The position numbers were made by a program, and so were the translations under genes. Below are positions 34,331 through 43,903 of a stretch of DNA of 64,000 nt, one piece after another; the stretch's first letter is position 1, and every line of letters starts with the position of its first letter. The stretch is from the NCBI RefSeq assembly GCF_900106925.1, contig NZ_FNNZ01000001.1, positions 186,001-250,000 on the forward strand, read 5' to 3'. The notes under the pieces were generated by a model. It searched no databases, had not been told where the DNA came from, and saw nothing but the letters and a program-made list of their open reading frames with translations. This DNA is from Thiocapsa roseopersicina. Its GTDB lineage: Bacteria > Pseudomonadota > Gammaproteobacteria > Chromatiales > Chromatiaceae.

Positions 34331-35596
34331 GCAGCGGGCGTCTCTCCGTCTGGTTGCGTGGTCTTGCCCTGCTACGTTACCCGGAAGTGTTGCGCTTTCT
34401 CGGAGATCGGCGTTTGGACCTAGCCTGCCTGGATCGGATCCGTCAGCCTCATCCCGGTTTCAAGCTGGCGGACAATGTCTGCTCGGCATCTTTCGCGCCG
34501 CAGCCCCTGCAACCTAGATCCTGCGTATGCCCGCGGCGAACCCAATGAGGCCATGACCGCGACCCTACGGCAACAAATCGGTTGTTGGGTTCACGAGCGC
34601 TGGCGGACCGAGTTGGTTTTGCGGGTACCGGGCTTCCCATGGCTTGACCTCTGCAACCGCCACGAATCTTTGACCAAGACCGATAGCGGGCGGGCCCGGG
34701 CCTGCAACTGGTCCGATACCTCACCGCTGACGGTCTGTCGCCTGTTCCCCGCCACCGGCGCCCGTTTGCTTAGACACTGTCTGACTCAGTGGCCGATCCG
34801 CTTCGCTGAGCCGCCGCAAGCCTCTTTCGGCGCGCCAGACCTGAGCCTCATCATCGCGTTTCGCGGTACCGCGCGACTGCCGCAATTACGGTGTTGCCTG
34901 GCCAGCCTCTGGGGCCAATTCGGAGTGTCGCTTGAGATTATCCTTGTGGAGCAAAGTTGGGATTCCCTTCTCGACGCCACTCAAGTCCCAGGCGTCCGCC
35001 TTGTTCACGCTCGCTCGACTTCACCGGATATGCCTTTCAACAAGTCCTGGGCACTGAATGTCGGTGCCAGACTTGCGCGTTCCGACATCCTGCTTTTTCA
35101 CGATGCCGATATGCTGGCCCCCCACGGTTATGCTCAGGCCGTACTGGATCTGATCGCACGAGGTTTTGCCGGGGCACGCCTTCCTCGATTGATCTTTTAT
35201 CTCGACGCGCCGAGCACGGTCTCGGTTCAGACTCGTCAATCTCTCGATCACATCGGTTTCGTATCGGATATTCAAAGCAACGGCCGAATACCACTGACAA
35301 TGACCAAACAAGCGTACTGGGACATCGGGGGACATGACGAGTCGTTTTACGGTTGGGGCGGGGAGGATGATGAGATCCTGCAGCGTGCCGAAACGCTGAG
35401 ATTATACCCCGGCGCGTTTCTGCCTTTCATCCATCTTTGGCATCCGTCTCAACCTGAAAAACATGCCGGTCTGACTGAACGTGAATCTTTCATCCGTCAG
35501 AAAATGGAAGTACCACCCACTCAGCGCATGTCAAGCCTGCTTCAGTACCGACCGGGTGACCTCGCCGGCCCTTGGTGTCGCACACAGTCAGCATGA
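34327..35596 (+). pseudogene. GT7C/GT2-type glycosyltransferase gene with a one-base frameshift
   Basis: ATG 34327 overlaps the previous stop (ATGA) and reads MSSGRLSVWLRGLALLRYPE to ...NVCSASFAPQP; removing one C from the CCCC run at 34504-34507 continues into CNLDPAYARGEPNEAMTATL and on to 35596. The main domain has LSLIIAFRGTARLPQL, ILLFHDADMLAPHG (DxD) and the GT7-C motif YWDIGGHDESFYGWGGEDDE. Without a shift the first frame ends at 34548 after 73 codons; re-initiation at 34475 would omit the first 60 residues only, so activity may survive. A sequencing error is an alternative. Confidence 0.72.
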
Positions 35597-36059
35597 CGGC
35601 TTCCAAACCGACTCAACTTTGCATCGACAGCTACAGTCGCTCCCGGCAGGCCAAGATCCATGTCAATGTGGAGAGTACCGACGTCACTTTCGTTTTCTCA
35701 CTCATCCATAAAGAAATGAAAGTCCTTCTCGCTCGCCCTGGATCTCGACAACGGTGTACTCGCAAAGAGAGTCCGCAAATACCCACCCGATCACCATCGA
35801 TCCGATCGAATTCACGACCGATCCGACCAAAGCGATCAGCCGGATATAGACCCATCGCCGAAGCCGCATCGAGCATGGTTTGCCCGATGTTCAACTCTAC
35901 TTCGGACCAACTTGGCTGGAAGTATCCGAGATCACGATTAAGACAAACAAAGAACCGGTTTTCTTGTTTTGTGGAATCGTGCACCCGTCCGGGTCCGGGT
36001 GCGCAGTCCGCCACGGTCGATATGTGTATGGTGAATCTCGGGACTGAAGGTTTGAAGTC
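35597..36059. other. non-coding or degenerate stretch
   Basis: Several frames are open, none with a ribosome site, start codon and family motif together. A start-less frame at about 35724-35950 has unusually coding-like composition and could be a remnant. A promoter for 36060 is likely here but was not located. Confidence 0.4.
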
Positions 36060-37070
36060 ATGGCAACGATCGTAGGACTGGTTTCGACAATCATACCGGT
36101 TTTCAATCGGCCCGAGATGTTATTGCAGTCGGTCCATTCGGTCCTGAATCAGGACCATCGACCAATCGAGGTGATCATCGTCGATGACGGATCGACCGAC
36201 GAGACCGCCGGAACGGCGGATGCACTGCAGAGCTGTTATCCTGATTTAATCAAAGTTCTGCATATCGAAAATCGTGGAGCTGGACTTGCGCGTGAGGCAG
36301 GTCGCCGGATTGCCCAGGGAGAATTCATCCAGTATCTCGACAGCGACGACCTTCTGCTGCAGGGGAAATTCTCAATTCAGATCGAGGCGCTACGACGCCA
36401 TCCCGAATGTGGTATTGCTTACGGATGGACCCGTCTAATCGATGCCAACGGGAATATCATCAAGGTACCCTATAAATGGACTGGCCAAGGACTCGACACG
36501 CTCTTTCCGTCATTGCTGATCGATCGATGGTGGAATACACATACACCGCTCTACAGACGGTCCGTCTGCGATGAAGTCGGACCCTGGACTGACATGCGGA
36601 TGTCGGAGGATTGGGAATATGAAGCTCGCGTCGGGGCGCTCGGCGTGCGCCTTGTGTTCTGCCCGCAAGCATGTTCCGACACGCGTCGGCATTCGGGGGA
36701 CAGATTGACGAGTCAGGCGGATCCATTGGCGCATCCGCAGGATATGACGCGGCTGATAAAGGCGCTGAATGTCAGCGGAGCAAAAGCGGGTGTCAACCCG
36801 ACAAGCAGAGAGATGGCGCATTTTTCTCGGTGGGCGTTTCTTGAGGCACGGCGAGCCGGCGCTTCAGGCTTTCCGAATGAAAGCCGCGAATGTTATGAAA
36901 TTGCCTTGAGTGCTTCTGCTGGGCGTTTGAAAGGACAGTTTCTGTTGTATCGTACCGCCGTAGGGTTGTTCGGATGGAAAGGGGCAGGACGACTCGGTCT
37001 CTTTAGCGAGCGCCTCCGCAATGCGAGTCGGCGCGGTCAAGGTCTTCCACTGTCCTGGACGGACTCATGA
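36060..37070 (+). CDS. family 2 glycosyltransferase
   Basis: A 336-residue GT-A enzyme: STIIPVFNRPEMLLQSVHSVL at the N-terminus, VIIVDDGSTDET near 38, NRGAGLAREAGRRIAQGEFI and the DxD-type YLDSDDLLL near 99. MRMSEDWEYEARVG is the usual acceptor-side acidic motif. A C-terminal extension of about 100 residues is helical and unassigned. The stop overlaps the next start (ATGATG). Confidence 0.88.
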   Translation: MATIVGLVSTIIPVFNRPEMLLQSVHSVLNQDHRPIEVIIVDDGSTDETAGTADALQSCYPDLIKVLHIENRGAGLAREAGRRIAQGEFIQYLDSDDLLLQGKFSIQIEALRRHPECGIAYGWTRLIDANGNIIKVPYKWTGQGLDTLFPSLLIDRWWNTHTPLYRRSVCDEVGPWTDMRMSEDWEYEARVGALGVRLVFCPQACSDTRRHSGDRLTSQADPLAHPQDMTRLIKALNVSGAKAGVNPTSREMAHFSRWAFLEARRAGASGFPNESRECYEIALSASAGRLKGQFLLYRTAVGLFGWKGAGRLGLFSERLRNASRRGQGLPLSWTDS

Positions 37071-38047
37071 TGGCAGAAAGCCCGACAGTGTCGGTGGTAA
37101 TGAGCGTTCACAACGGCGCCCGTTATCTCGCGGAATCCGTTGAAAGTTTGCGCGCTCAGGAGGGCGTAGATTTCGAATTAATTGTCGTGGATGATGGCTC
37201 GACCGATGATACACCGCAGATGCTCGAAGCCTACGCCCAGCAAGACGATAGAATCCGGGTCATTTACCAAGCGAATACCGGGCTCACCAGAGCCTTGATC
37301 CGTGGTTGTTCGGAAGCGCGAGGAGTTTTTATTGCAAGGCAAGATGCCGATGACCTTTCCCTACCGGGTCGGCTCAGCGCCCAAGCGCGTCTGTTGGTGA
37401 GTGATCCTTCTCTTGCGTTCGTGTCTTGTTGGGCCGAGGTAGTGGGCCCTGAAGGCGAGCCTTTGATCGTCCACAAACGCCCGATTGGGTGTGACGCGGC
37501 AACCCGAATGTTATTGCAGCGGATTGCGGGTCCGCCGGGTCATGGAAGTGTGATGTTCAGGCGGGACTCGTACGAAAGCGTCGGTGGGTACGTTGAGGAA
37601 CTCTATTACGCGCAGGATAGCGACCTGTGGCTAAGACTTGGAGTTGTCGGAAAGCTTCAGTACATTCCTCGGGTACTCTACCGGTACCGACTTTCCCCGG
37701 ATTCAATTAGTGGTGGTGGGCAGTTCATGAAAAAGGATTTTATCGATATTGTGAACGAGCTGCATACCGCCCGCCTTACAGGCCGCAGCGAGAAACCAAT
37801 TCTGGAGCGAGCGAAACAGCTATGCCACCAAGCGAGTCCTCGGCATCTTGCGGCTGCCAGTATCCGTCCATCGCAGGAATCTCAAGGTGCAGCACTCTAC
37901 TTTATCGGGAAATGTCTGATCGATCGCCGAGACGGTCGATCGCTCAAATATTTACTACAGTGCATAAAGAGAAACCCTGTGCATGGTTATGCATGGCTGT
38001 TTCTCCCCTGGGCTTGGGTGCTTGCGATCGGATCTCGGCGGCGCTGA
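37067..38047 (+). CDS. family 2 glycosyltransferase
   Basis: A 326-residue GT-A enzyme with VSVVMSVHNGARYLAESVES, LIVVDDGSTDDTPQ, ANTGLTRALIRGCSEARG and ARQDADDLSLPGRL as the metal site. YYAQDSDLWLRLG is the typical downstream motif. It is translationally coupled to the preceding GT2 and seven nt before the next GT4, so the three are one operon. Confidence 0.88.
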   Translation: MMAESPTVSVVMSVHNGARYLAESVESLRAQEGVDFELIVVDDGSTDDTPQMLEAYAQQDDRIRVIYQANTGLTRALIRGCSEARGVFIARQDADDLSLPGRLSAQARLLVSDPSLAFVSCWAEVVGPEGEPLIVHKRPIGCDAATRMLLQRIAGPPGHGSVMFRRDSYESVGGYVEELYYAQDSDLWLRLGVVGKLQYIPRVLYRYRLSPDSISGGGQFMKKDFIDIVNELHTARLTGRSEKPILERAKQLCHQASPRHLAAASIRPSQESQGAALYFIGKCLIDRRDGRSLKYLLQCIKRNPVHGYAWLFLPWAWVLAIGSRRR

Positions 38048-38053
38048 CTGTCA

Positions 38054-39229
38054 ATGCGAATTCTTTTTGTCTCGGACGTCCCCGCTGATCCAAACTCCGG
38101 TGCCGCAGGTACCGAGTATCAAACGATTCTGGCTCTGCGCGCCGGGGGCCATGACGTTGATGCCATCTGGGCCGACGGCATGCCCCGTCGCATCACGCAT
38201 CCGAACCTGCACTATCTTCTCGAGCTTCCCGGTTCTTTCGCGCGAGCCATCCGAGAAGCGTGTATTCGAAAAACCTACGACGTGATTCACTGCAACCAGC
38301 CCCATGCCTTTCTTGCGGCGCGCGAACACCGTTCCCTCGGGCGTCCGGGCGTATTTGTAAACCGGAGCCACGGTTTCGAGACACACGTCATGGCCGCGCT
38401 TGGAGATTGGCGAAACCGGTGGGGCTTGCGGGAACGCCGCTTTCCGAGGAATCTGCCAGGCGCGGTCATCGACGCTGGGGTCCGGCGACACTGCCGCCTC
38501 GTCCTTCGTTATGCCAATGGCTTGATCGTCAGCAGCGGGGCCGATCGGTCCTACGTCTTGAGTTGCTATAATGTTGCTGCCGACCGGGTGGCTTTGATTC
38601 CGCAGGCGGCGCCCGAGGCGTACCGGATGACCCCCGTGCGGGCCCAGACACCCGAACGTCTGCGGCGGTTGCTGTTTGTGGGACCATCGATTTTTATCAA
38701 AGGCCCGAATGTCTTGGGCGCCGCTGTGTCCGCATTGTTGGCCATAGACCCGGGTTTGACGTTCACTTGGGTGTGCGCCCGAGACGAACAGCGGCTTGCG
38801 GCAAGTCATATAACGGCTCAAGTGCTTTCTCGGGTCTTGTTTCAGGATCCAATGCCTCAGAAAGAGCTCCTCGACTGTTATGATCGGCACGGCGTCTTCC
38901 TCTTTCCGTCTTTATTTGAAGGATTTGGTAAGGCTTTCCTCGAAGCGATGGCCAGGGGGCTCTGCGTCGTCGCGTCCAACACCGGAGGCATGGCGGATGT
39001 AATCACGTCCGGCCGAGACGGAGTGCTTGTGCCGGCGGGTGACTCGGTGGCTTTGGCAGACGCCGTGAGGGGGTTGGTCGGGCGTCCTGACTGGGCGCGC
39101 GCGATCGCCGCCGAGGCGAGACAAACAGCACTGGATTATTCGTGGACTAGAGTTGGGCATGAAACCGCAGAGTTTTATCAATCACTTTTGTCGATGCGCC
39201 ACCGGGCCGTACCGCCTCTTTCCTCTTGA
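38054..39229 (+). CDS. family 4 (GT-B) glycosyltransferase
   Basis: A 391-residue protein. N-terminal RILFVSDVPADPNSGAAGTE and YDVIHCNQPHAFLA are GT4-like; the donor half has LLFVGPSIFIKGPNVLGAAV and FPSLFEGFGKAFLEAMARGL (EX7E). It should be a retaining transferase on the inner face of the membrane. Donor and acceptor are unknown. Confidence 0.87.
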   Translation: MRILFVSDVPADPNSGAAGTEYQTILALRAGGHDVDAIWADGMPRRITHPNLHYLLELPGSFARAIREACIRKTYDVIHCNQPHAFLAAREHRSLGRPGVFVNRSHGFETHVMAALGDWRNRWGLRERRFPRNLPGAVIDAGVRRHCRLVLRYANGLIVSSGADRSYVLSCYNVAADRVALIPQAAPEAYRMTPVRAQTPERLRRLLFVGPSIFIKGPNVLGAAVSALLAIDPGLTFTWVCARDEQRLAASHITAQVLSRVLFQDPMPQKELLDCYDRHGVFLFPSLFEGFGKAFLEAMARGLCVVASNTGGMADVITSGRDGVLVPAGDSVALADAVRGLVGRPDWARAIAAEARQTALDYSWTRVGHETAEFYQSLLSMRHRAVPPLSS

Positions 39230-39343
39230 TATACGGGAACATTCTAAATCACGGTGAATCACGTCCGACCCATGGAATCGAAAGCGCGTCATTAATGTAA
39301 CCCTCATGGCCTTTTCAGACCTAACTCATTAGGTTCATCTGAT

Positions 39344-40117
39344 ATGAAGAAAGAGGATTTAAAAGACGTTCTGATCGAGGTTGCGTACCGCTACCCCGAT
39401 ACTCTACGTTCGTATCAGTTACGGGATGTCCCTCGAATCCGATTCAACATCCACATGGTCCTGCGCGCACTCGATCGACCTGTCGGCACAGCCGAGATCT
39501 GCGATCTTGGAGGCGGGATCGGGCTGTTCTCTGCGGGATGCGCTGCCTATGGCGCCAAGCGTATGGTCTTGGTTGATGACTTTGATGATCCAGTGAATCA
39601 TCAGATCGGAGCCGGGATTTTGGATCTGCATCGCACCCTTGGCGTTGATGTTGTTTCGCGCGATGTGATCCAAACTGGAATACAAGATCTTCCTGGGCAA
39701 TTTGATATCGTCACCACCTTTGACAGTATGGAGCATTGGCATCATTCACCGAAGAAGCTTTTCGCTGAGATCAAGTCAAAGCTGAAGCCCGGTGGCGTCT
39801 TTTGCCTGGGGGTACCGAATTGCGTGAACTTGCGCAAGCGTCTGACGGTGCCGCTAGGTTTCGGAAAGTGGAGTGCTATGAGTGATTGGTACGAGCAGGC
39901 GACCTTTCGGGGACACGTCAGGGAACCCGATGTCGCCGATCTGAGATACATCGCAGGGGATATGAATCTTCGCGAGGTCAGAATCTATGGACGCAATTGG
40001 CTTGGATACTCCTCGCGACATGCGTGGATCCGGCTTGCCGCACAGATCTTCGATTATCCGCTTCGTCTACGCCCCCAGTTGTGCTCAGACATTTACATGA
40101 TTGGGAAAATCGCTTGA
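39344..40117 (+). CDS. class I SAM-dependent methyltransferase
   Basis: A 257-residue protein. AEICDLGGGIGLFSAGCA near 50 is motif I, MVLVDDFDDP motif II, FDIVTTFDSMEHWHHSPKKL near 120 and LKPGGVFCLGVPN motif IV. The substrate is unknown; genes on both sides make polysaccharide. Its TGA overlaps the next ATG (TGATG). Confidence 0.85.
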   Translation: MKKEDLKDVLIEVAYRYPDTLRSYQLRDVPRIRFNIHMVLRALDRPVGTAEICDLGGGIGLFSAGCAAYGAKRMVLVDDFDDPVNHQIGAGILDLHRTLGVDVVSRDVIQTGIQDLPGQFDIVTTFDSMEHWHHSPKKLFAEIKSKLKPGGVFCLGVPNCVNLRKRLTVPLGFGKWSAMSDWYEQATFRGHVREPDVADLRYIAGDMNLREVRIYGRNWLGYSSRHAWIRLAAQIFDYPLRLRPQLCSDIYMIGKIA

Positions 40118-41091
40118 TGGACTGTCCTTCGCGACTTGACTGGTACGATACGCCGGAGCTCAACCAACTCCCGTTGGCGGTCAGGCTTTGGGTTTGGTGG
40201 TGTGCGGTTGGGCCAAAGAGAGGGTCGGGTGGCACCTTAGGCGGTAACCGCCTGTTCTCTCTGTTACATCGTTATCTCAGAGTGATTCCCGCGAATCGCG
40301 ATAATCTCCATCCGGTGAAGATGAGCCGCTGGGACCGAGATCTGGTCGTGGACTTGTGTGATTTCGAGAGCTATCAACATACACTCCCGTTAGCATCGCG
40401 GGGTAACGATGAAATGGCTCTACAGGACAGTGTGCTTGGTCCTGAGAGTGTTTTTATCGATGTCGGGGCAAATCAAGGACTATTTTCAGTGCATGCCGCG
40501 ACCTTGATCGGGCGCGGCGGCCGTATCCTTTCGATCGAGCCGAACGCGCGTTTGGCAAGCGCCTTGCGCCGTACCAAATTGCTTAACGATTTTGACCAAA
40601 TGGAGGTCGTCGAGTCGGCAGTAGGCGACACGTCCGGGGTACAGGATTTCTTTATCCCGGGTCTGGCATCCGGTGTTGGATCTATTTTCGCGTCACATGC
40701 TGCGCAGGCGTCGGTCTCGAAACGGACCCGCGTTACGATCGACACGCTTGACAATCTTGTCAAGGCAGCCGGGCTTAGTTCGGTGGATCTGATCAAGATC
40801 GACGTCGAAGGGGCTGAGCTTCTCGTGTTTCAGGGTGCTGCAGAGACAATCCGAAACCATCGCCCGCTACTTTGGTTCGAGATCAACCCCCAGGCGCTTC
40901 GTACAGCCGGATTGTCTCCAGCCGATTTGTTGGAAGCAATCAAGACTCTTGGGTACAGCTCCGTCTACGAATTGGGAAGCGTCGTGCGTGGAGAACGTAG
41001 ACCGATTGATGATTTTACGAAGCTCAACAACGCGGTCGCTATGCATGAAGACAGGTTAATCGACTTCGGTGCGAACAAGCGTCGGACATAG
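40117..41091 (+). CDS. FkbM-family methyltransferase
   Basis: A 324-residue protein. VFIDVGANQGLFSVHAATL is motif I and IDTLDNLVKAA followed by LIKIDVEGAELLVFQG is the FkbM hallmark; LLWFEINPQAL closes the fold. About 110 N-terminal residues precede the catalytic domain and are unassigned. ATG 40117 overlaps the upstream stop; the longer frame to 39886 lies inside that gene. Confidence 0.87.
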   Translation: MDCPSRLDWYDTPELNQLPLAVRLWVWWCAVGPKRGSGGTLGGNRLFSLLHRYLRVIPANRDNLHPVKMSRWDRDLVVDLCDFESYQHTLPLASRGNDEMALQDSVLGPESVFIDVGANQGLFSVHAATLIGRGGRILSIEPNARLASALRRTKLLNDFDQMEVVESAVGDTSGVQDFFIPGLASGVGSIFASHAAQASVSKRTRVTIDTLDNLVKAAGLSSVDLIKIDVEGAELLVFQGAAETIRNHRPLLWFEINPQALRTAGLSPADLLEAIKTLGYSSVYELGSVVRGERRPIDDFTKLNNAVAMHEDRLIDFGANKRRT

Positions 41092-41099
41092 GGGGCATC

Positions 41100-41822
41100 G
41101 TGCAGGGCATTAACTTTCTGATCGGTCAAGCGATTAATCGCTTCGGCTATACACTGACTCCATCATGGAAGCTACCGCTTACTCATGGGAATATTCTCGC
41201 ATATGCTTTTCGTTTGCTTAAAGCACGTGCGAGCAAGCCGGTCGTTATCCAAATCGGAGCGCATGATGGGGTGCTGGACGACCCTCTCCGTCAGCTCATT
41301 GCCGAACCGGGATCGGCAGAATGTTTTTTAGTGGAGCCTCAACCCACGGAGGCGGAGAAGCTCCGAAAGCTTCATGAGGGCAACCCGGATGTTCACGTCC
41401 TTGAATTTGCAGTCGGACGCATAACGGGAACAGCTGATCTTTACGTTCCCAAGGGCAAATCATTTCTGGCTAGTCTCCAGGCGGATCACCACCGGCGGTT
41501 CGGTACGGCTAACCGTATTCTTGACGTTGTGCGCGTTGCCGTCGTGACACCGGGTGATCTGTTCAAGAAGATCGGGCACTCTGGAGTGCATGTCCTGCAA
41601 GTGGATACTGAAGGTCTCGATTGGGAAATCGTAAGCGGGGTTCTGGACCTCGGAATACGGCCATCACTTATCAATCTTGAGATCATGCATCTATCAAACC
41701 CTGATCGAATGGATATGAGGTCGCGCTTGGATCATGCAGGCTACGACTTCATTGAGTACGGTCGTGATTGCCTCGCGCTCTCCCGTGATTTCTTTTTGGG
41801 CGAGGAGGTTTTGATACGATAG
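41100..41822 (+). CDS. FkbM-family methyltransferase
   Basis: A 240-residue protein: VVIQIGAHDGVLDDPLRQLI near 48, CFLVEPQPTEAEKL, and LQVDTEGLDWEIVSGVLDLG as the FkbM motif. GTG 41100 follows GGGGGC eight nt after the previous stop. Two FkbM genes in tandem suggest two methylation events, or paralogous capping steps, on the same glycan. Confidence 0.83.
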   Translation: MQGINFLIGQAINRFGYTLTPSWKLPLTHGNILAYAFRLLKARASKPVVIQIGAHDGVLDDPLRQLIAEPGSAECFLVEPQPTEAEKLRKLHEGNPDVHVLEFAVGRITGTADLYVPKGKSFLASLQADHHRRFGTANRILDVVRVAVVTPGDLFKKIGHSGVHVLQVDTEGLDWEIVSGVLDLGIRPSLINLEIMHLSNPDRMDMRSRLDHAGYDFIEYGRDCLALSRDFFLGEEVLIR

Positions 41823-41830
41823 CGTTTTCG

Positions 41831-41870
41831 CGATCCCGAGCGATCCCGAGCGATCCCGAGCGATCCCGAA
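41831..41870. repeat. four tandem copies of a decamer (CGATCCCGAG)
   Basis: The units are perfect apart from the last base. They lie immediately after the FkbM stop codon in a 167-bp intergenic gap. No other copy is seen in the window. Confidence 0.9.
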
Positions 41871-41989
41871 GGTATGCTGCGGCAAACTTATTGTTCGATC
41901 CGTTATCCTATGCAGTTCGATAGCAGCCATCGTGATGGATCTGACAGGGTAAAACCGCAGCCGCGGAAACTGACCCGTGGTATCAGGTA

Positions 41990-42955
41990 ATGGCTAAGGT
42001 ACATTTGTTGTCGACAGCCGAGCAATATTGTCCGGAGAGCCGCGTTGGCTCAGGTGAATTGCAGCGCTTGTTGGCTGCGATTCAGAACGATGCGATAGGC
42101 GATCATGAGGTCTGTCCTTCTCCTGAAGATGCGGAAATCATCCTGTTCGTCGATTCGGCGCGTCCCGATATGCGTGATATCCGTGGAAGCTCGGTCTTTC
42201 GTCGATTCCGTGATAAGAGTTTCGTCCTTCATTGCGGTGACCGGGTGATGCCTTTTGTTCCGGGTCTGTTTACCTCTGCGGAGCGCGCAACCCACTCGCC
42301 CCGACGCAGTCGGACTGGCGGCTATCTAAGGATGGCGTTTAGTCACCACTTTCATCACACCCCTGTCAATGGTGCGCACCGCTTTCTCTTCTCTTTTGTT
42401 GGGCGTTCGGAAACGGCGCCCGTACGCCGTGCGCTTGTACAGCTCCAGCATCGACGTGGCCTCGTTCTGGATACGTCGGCGCCAGGGACGAGCCTGGCGA
42501 TCGATGCGTATGCGCGAGTCATCCAGGAAAGTGCTTTCGTGCTGTGCCCGCGCGGCTTCGGTTCGTCAAGCTTCCGACTGTTCGAGGCGATGAAGACTGG
42601 GCGGGCGCCGGTGATCTTGGCTGATGACTGGATCCCACCTGTAGGCCCGGAGTGGGATCGCTTCGCGATTATCGTACCTGAATCCGACGTGACCTCCCTT
42701 CCGCAGTTACTTGAGGCGCGGGAAGCGGAAAGCGTCAACATGGGTGAATTGGCACGTGACGCGTGGGAGACATGGTTTGGCAAATCGGTGGTGTTTCAGA
42801 GTACAGTGGACTGGATTCTTGACCTGCAGAGGGACCGGCTTCTCCCGGAAAGCGTAGACGGGGTTTTGTTTCAAGTCGGGCGGCTCACGCCGGCAAGCCT
42901 TTATCGGCACTGGACGCAGCGTGATTGGCGGCGGAAATTCGGGGCTATGCCGTGA
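41990..42955 (+). CDS. exostosin-like (GT47) glycosyltransferase
   Basis: The 321-residue protein has the exostosin-family donor region: ESAFVLCPRGFGSSSFRLFE then AMKTGRAPVILADDWIPP, and an upstream RFLFSFVGRSETAPVRRAL. GT47 enzymes are inverting transferases, common in eukaryotes and scattered in bacterial surface-glycan loci. No signal peptide or membrane helix is seen, so it acts in the cytoplasm. Its stop overlaps the next start (GTGA). Confidence 0.83.
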   Translation: MAKVHLLSTAEQYCPESRVGSGELQRLLAAIQNDAIGDHEVCPSPEDAEIILFVDSARPDMRDIRGSSVFRRFRDKSFVLHCGDRVMPFVPGLFTSAERATHSPRRSRTGGYLRMAFSHHFHHTPVNGAHRFLFSFVGRSETAPVRRALVQLQHRRGLVLDTSAPGTSLAIDAYARVIQESAFVLCPRGFGSSSFRLFEAMKTGRAPVILADDWIPPVGPEWDRFAIIVPESDVTSLPQLLEAREAESVNMGELARDAWETWFGKSVVFQSTVDWILDLQRDRLLPESVDGVLFQVGRLTPASLYRHWTQRDWRRKFGAMP

Positions 42956-43884
42956 TTCATTCCAGTGATATTTCCATTGTAATCCCGACCTATGGGCGCG
43001 ATTGCGTGTTGGTCGACACGCTTGCTGCACTCTTGGATCTGTCCGTTCGGGCGCGGGAGATCTTGATCGTCGATCAGACGCCTGTGCATTCGCCGGAGGT
43101 CGAGGAACAACTGGCGCTTTGGGGGGCAGAAGGGCTCGTTCGGCGCGTCACCTTCGGACCGCCGAGCATTCCGCAGGCGATGAACGTCGGCCTAATCGCC
43201 GCGGAGACCGACTATGTGCTTTATCTCGATGACGATATCGTTCCGGATCGGAGGCTGGTCGCTGCGTTGGTTGACGCGCTGAAGGCTGTTGAGGAGCGCG
43301 TCGCTTGCATTGCGGGGCAGGTGTTGCAGCCCGGCGAGCAGGTCATCGCGTTCGAGAGCTGGAAGCGACCCTGGTTTCCCTTCAACAGTGATCGAAGGCA
43401 GGCCGTGTCGGTCGTTATGGCGGGCAATTTGTGTGTGCGGCGGGATCTTGCGCTGGCGATCGGTGGATTTGATGAGAATTTCAAGGGCGCTGCGTTGCAT
43501 TTCGAGAGCGAGTTTGCGCGGCGGGTCGTCGCAGCGAAGGGGCGCATTATGTTCGATCCGACCGTCAGTATTCGACACCTGCGTGCTGGACATGGCGGTA
43601 CACGTTCAAAAGGCGGGCAATTGACGACCTGGCGACCCCATCATTCTGTCGGCAAGTATTATTTCGCCTTTCGGCAAGGCTTTCGGGAGGGCGTCACAGC
43701 CGTCGTCGTCCAGCCCATCAGAGCGATCCGCACGCGTCATCATCTGCGTGCGCCATGGTGGATCCCTGCGACGCTGTTTGCGGAGTTGCTCGGGATCCTC
43801 TGGGCTGGTTGGTTGGCGTTGAGGGGGCCTCGCCTGCTTGATCGTGGTAGCGCTGCGCCGAGCGTCCTCGCGAGGGGTGTCTGA
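42952..43884 (+). CDS. family 2 glycosyltransferase
   Basis: The 310-residue protein has ISIVIPTYGRDCVLVDTLAA, a GPPSIPQAMNVGLIAAETDY segment and LYLDDDIVPDRRL as the DDD metal site. The C-terminal third includes a hydrophobic stretch (PATLFAELLGILWAGWLAL) that may touch the membrane. GTG 42952 is chosen because GTGA overlaps the preceding stop; a TTG extension to 42925 is unlikely. Confidence 0.86.
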   Translation: MIHSSDISIVIPTYGRDCVLVDTLAALLDLSVRAREILIVDQTPVHSPEVEEQLALWGAEGLVRRVTFGPPSIPQAMNVGLIAAETDYVLYLDDDIVPDRRLVAALVDALKAVEERVACIAGQVLQPGEQVIAFESWKRPWFPFNSDRRQAVSVVMAGNLCVRRDLALAIGGFDENFKGAALHFESEFARRVVAAKGRIMFDPTVSIRHLRAGHGGTRSKGGQLTTWRPHHSVGKYYFAFRQGFREGVTAVVVQPIRAIRTRHHLRAPWWIPATLFAELLGILWAGWLALRGPRLLDRGSAAPSVLARGV

Positions 43885-43903
43885 TGCGGGGGTTGTTGGT
43901 TTG

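Noticed and set aside
35572-36075. 167-codon plus-strand frame between glycosyltransferases
   Set aside because: It has Ser/Arg-rich random-like composition, overlaps the start of the next well-supported gene in another frame and shows no family motif.
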